DNA of 64,000 bases, taken from NCBI GenBank assembly GCA_037951165.1, contig JBBDHG010000169.1, positions 787,501-851,500 on the forward strand, read 5' to 3'. The stretch comes from Lophius americanus. Lineage: Eukaryota > Chordata > Actinopteri > Lophiiformes > Lophiidae. Every line of letters starts with the position of its first letter. Positions within the stretch are counted from its first letter, which is position 1. This document shows, one piece after another, positions 62,701-64,000 of this stretch. The notes below the pieces were generated by a model. The model made no database searches. It saw only the letters and a program-made list of their open reading frames with translations, and was not told the origin of the DNA. Both the position numbers and the translations under genes were made by a program.

Positions 62701-64000
62701 GACTTTGATCAAGAAAGGGACCAGATGTTGGTTTACAAAAAGTTGATAGAGAAACTAAAGGATGATCTGAAGAGTCTACTGTCAGACATGGTCGTCCAGA
62801 GAGAAGACATGGAAAATCAATGGAAGCAAAAGTTGGAGTTTGAAAGACAAGATCTCAATAACCTCAAGGAAGAGCTGAAGCAAGAGAGAGAAGATCTAGA
62901 CAGAGGGAATGAGATGATGAAGAGCCAGAAACTTGACTTGGAGCAGATGAGGTCTGACATTCAGAAACAAACAGACATGTTGAAACATAATGAACAAGTA
63001 ATAAATGAGAAAAGAGAGGTGTTGGAACTCACAAAGACTGAACTAGAGAAGATGAAATATCAGGCAGACAGAATGTTTGATGAGATACACAAAGAGAAGA
63101 CCAACATTCAAGGTCTGACTCTTCAGGTTCAGAAAGAAAGAGACATGATTACCTCAAAACAAAAAGAACAAGAACTCAGAGAAGATGCACTAACGCAAGT
63201 GAAAGAAGAATTGGAAACCAGTAACCATCATGTCCAAATGGAAAGGAAAGATCTGGAATTCCTGAAGAAGGTTCTCAATGAGAAGAAAGAGGAGGTTGAA
63301 GCTGCCATGAAGAGCATCAGTGCAGACAGAGAACAACTCACTAAAATAAAGACTGACTATGACAAAGAGAGAGACATGCTTTTGAAACAAAAGGAAAGAA
63401 TGGAGATAGAAAGTTCTGAGCTGAAGATGAGAGAAGATCAGCTCATGAATGAAATGAAGTCTTTAGAAAGTAAGAAAACCACATTTCAACAAGCGATGGA
63501 GAAGATGTTGGATATCATGAAGAACAAAATGGAACGTTTGGAAGAGAAAACTACAAATGTGCTGATTCTGGGCACTGTTTCTGAAGAAAAGATCAGAGAT
63601 TTGAATAAACAGAAAGAAGACATGGATTGTTGCTCTGAACTGTTGGAGAGAGGAAAGGAAGGTCTAAGATGTCTACTGTCAGACATGGTCATCCAGAGAC
63701 AAGACATGGAAAATCAATGGAGACAAAAGTTGGAGCTAGAAAAACAAGATCTGAAGAAACTGAAGGAAGAGCTGGAGAAAGAGAGAGAAGATCTGGATAG
63801 AAGGAAAGACATGATGAACATGATTAAACTTGACATGTCGCGTAGGAGGTCTGATGTTCAGAGACAGAGTGAAATTCTGGAACAAGATAAACAAGGAATG
63901 CAACACCACATAGACCAGTTGGAAATGTCAAAGATGGAGCTTCTACAAATGAAAGAACAAGCAGACAGGATGTTTGATGAGATAAACACAAAGAAGCCCA
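35746..64000 (+). CDS. giant coiled-coil protein, exon 2 (residues 618 to at least 10,035)
   Basis: A single frame starting with GAT AAG TTG after the acceptor remains open to the end of the window: 9,418 codons and one base, with no stop and no need for an intron. I read it codon by codon to the end of the first repeat unit, then checked the variant lines of later units. Residues 618-1972 are unique coiled coil; the remainder is the 535-residue repeat array. Composition is dominated by Glu, Lys, Asp, Gln, Met and Leu. No catalytic or membrane domain is visible. Each repeat carries three Trp (NQWKQK, NQWRQK, LWRKEL) and usually four Cys. The gene lies downstream of cblb in opposite orientation, with no evident functional link. 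Role unknown; a structural filament or scaffold is an inference from shape alone. The 3' end is missing. Confidence 0.88.
39262..39810 (+). repeat. divergent leading copy before the array
   Basis: This in-frame segment aligns with the first half (half A) of the unit, for example KQKEQEIKEN, LETSEDNVQMERKELEE, ISEEREQLTKTKTD and MLLKQKERM, but is far more diverged than the units are from one another. At AGTTTGGAA (about 39800) it jumps directly to the GATAAACAA point of the unit, skipping about 340 bp of the expected sequence. It looks like the ancestral flank left outside the homogenised array. Confidence 0.75.
39811..64000 (+). repeat. coding tandem array of 1,605-bp units (15 full plus part of a 16th)
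   Basis: Taking GATAAACAA as the unit start, copies begin at 39811, 41416, 43021, 44626, 46231, 47836, 49441, 51046, 52651, 54256, 55861, 57466, 59071, 60676, 62281 and 63886. Every step is exactly 1,605 bp, so no net insertion or deletion has been kept in 24 kb. Two neighbours compared by eye differ at about 2% of bases. Changes cluster in a few places: after NQWKQK, at KKELNEKKEE/KKVLNEKKEE, in the SSKQKEQ/SLKQKEQ region, and at GSVSEE/GTVSEE/GSVSEK. The array runs off the right edge, so the copy number is a minimum. Confidence 0.97.

Noticed and set aside
39966..63707. Dozens of 64-76-codon open frames on the minus strand recurring every 1,605 bp
   Set aside because: They are antisense shadows of the K/E-rich repeat (Ser/Phe/Leu-rich products) and are fully explained by the plus-strand frame.
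39811..64000. Array as CRISPR, rDNA or non-coding satellite
   Set aside because: The unit is 1,605 bp, lacks spacers and rRNA features, and keeps an open frame in all copies.
39811..64000. Array as a purely assembly-made duplication
   Set aside because: The copies differ from one another at many sites in distinct combinations, which simple duplication of one sequence would not produce. Copy number could still be wrong.

Overview
The window reads as vertebrate, most likely teleost fish, nuclear DNA. Genes are split by GT-AG introns, the intergenic DNA is AT-rich with many simple repeats, and it carries fish-type retroposon remnants (3' ends of L2-type LINEs, a tRNA-derived SINE, and a transposon-like repeat built around AGTAC/GTACT). 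There are no bacterial-type operons, no CRISPR array and no recognisable tRNA or rRNA gene.

Left part (1 to about 27.6 kb, minus strand): the 5' half of cblb, the Cbl-b E3 ubiquitin ligase. Four coding exons can be placed to the base (24293-24126, 23064-22814, 8471-8325, 3227-3071). Their splice phases join into an uninterrupted 241-residue N-terminus: the first methionine, the four-helix bundle and the EF-hand of the phosphotyrosine-binding domain. The SH2, RING and proline-rich parts lie beyond the left edge. A non-coding first exon probably ends at 27474. The introns hold four copies of one unclassified dispersed repeat, a 22-bp minisatellite, a SINE, LINE pieces, a MITE-like inverted repeat and several palindromes.

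Middle (27.6-33.5 kb): mostly intergenic DNA, with two L2 3' ends in opposite orientation (the first inside cblb intron 1) and three weak plus-strand exon candidates whose phases agree (28948-29136, 29649-29712, 30497-30612).

Right part (33.5-64 kb, plus strand): one enormous coiled-coil gene that I cannot match to a named family. Exon 1 is 33502-35352 (617 codons), followed by a 393-bp intron. Exon 2 starts at 35746 and stays open to the last base of the window, at least 28,255 nt without a stop. From 39811 onward the exon is a tandem array of exactly 1,605-bp (535-codon) units: 15 complete copies plus the start of a sixteenth. The protein is therefore at least 10,035 residues, and its end is outside the window. 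Each unit is itself two related halves of 299 and 236 codons. The copies differ by only about 2% by eye and share variants in a mosaic way, as expected from unequal crossing-over and gene conversion under selection for an open frame. This gene is the most unusual object in the window.
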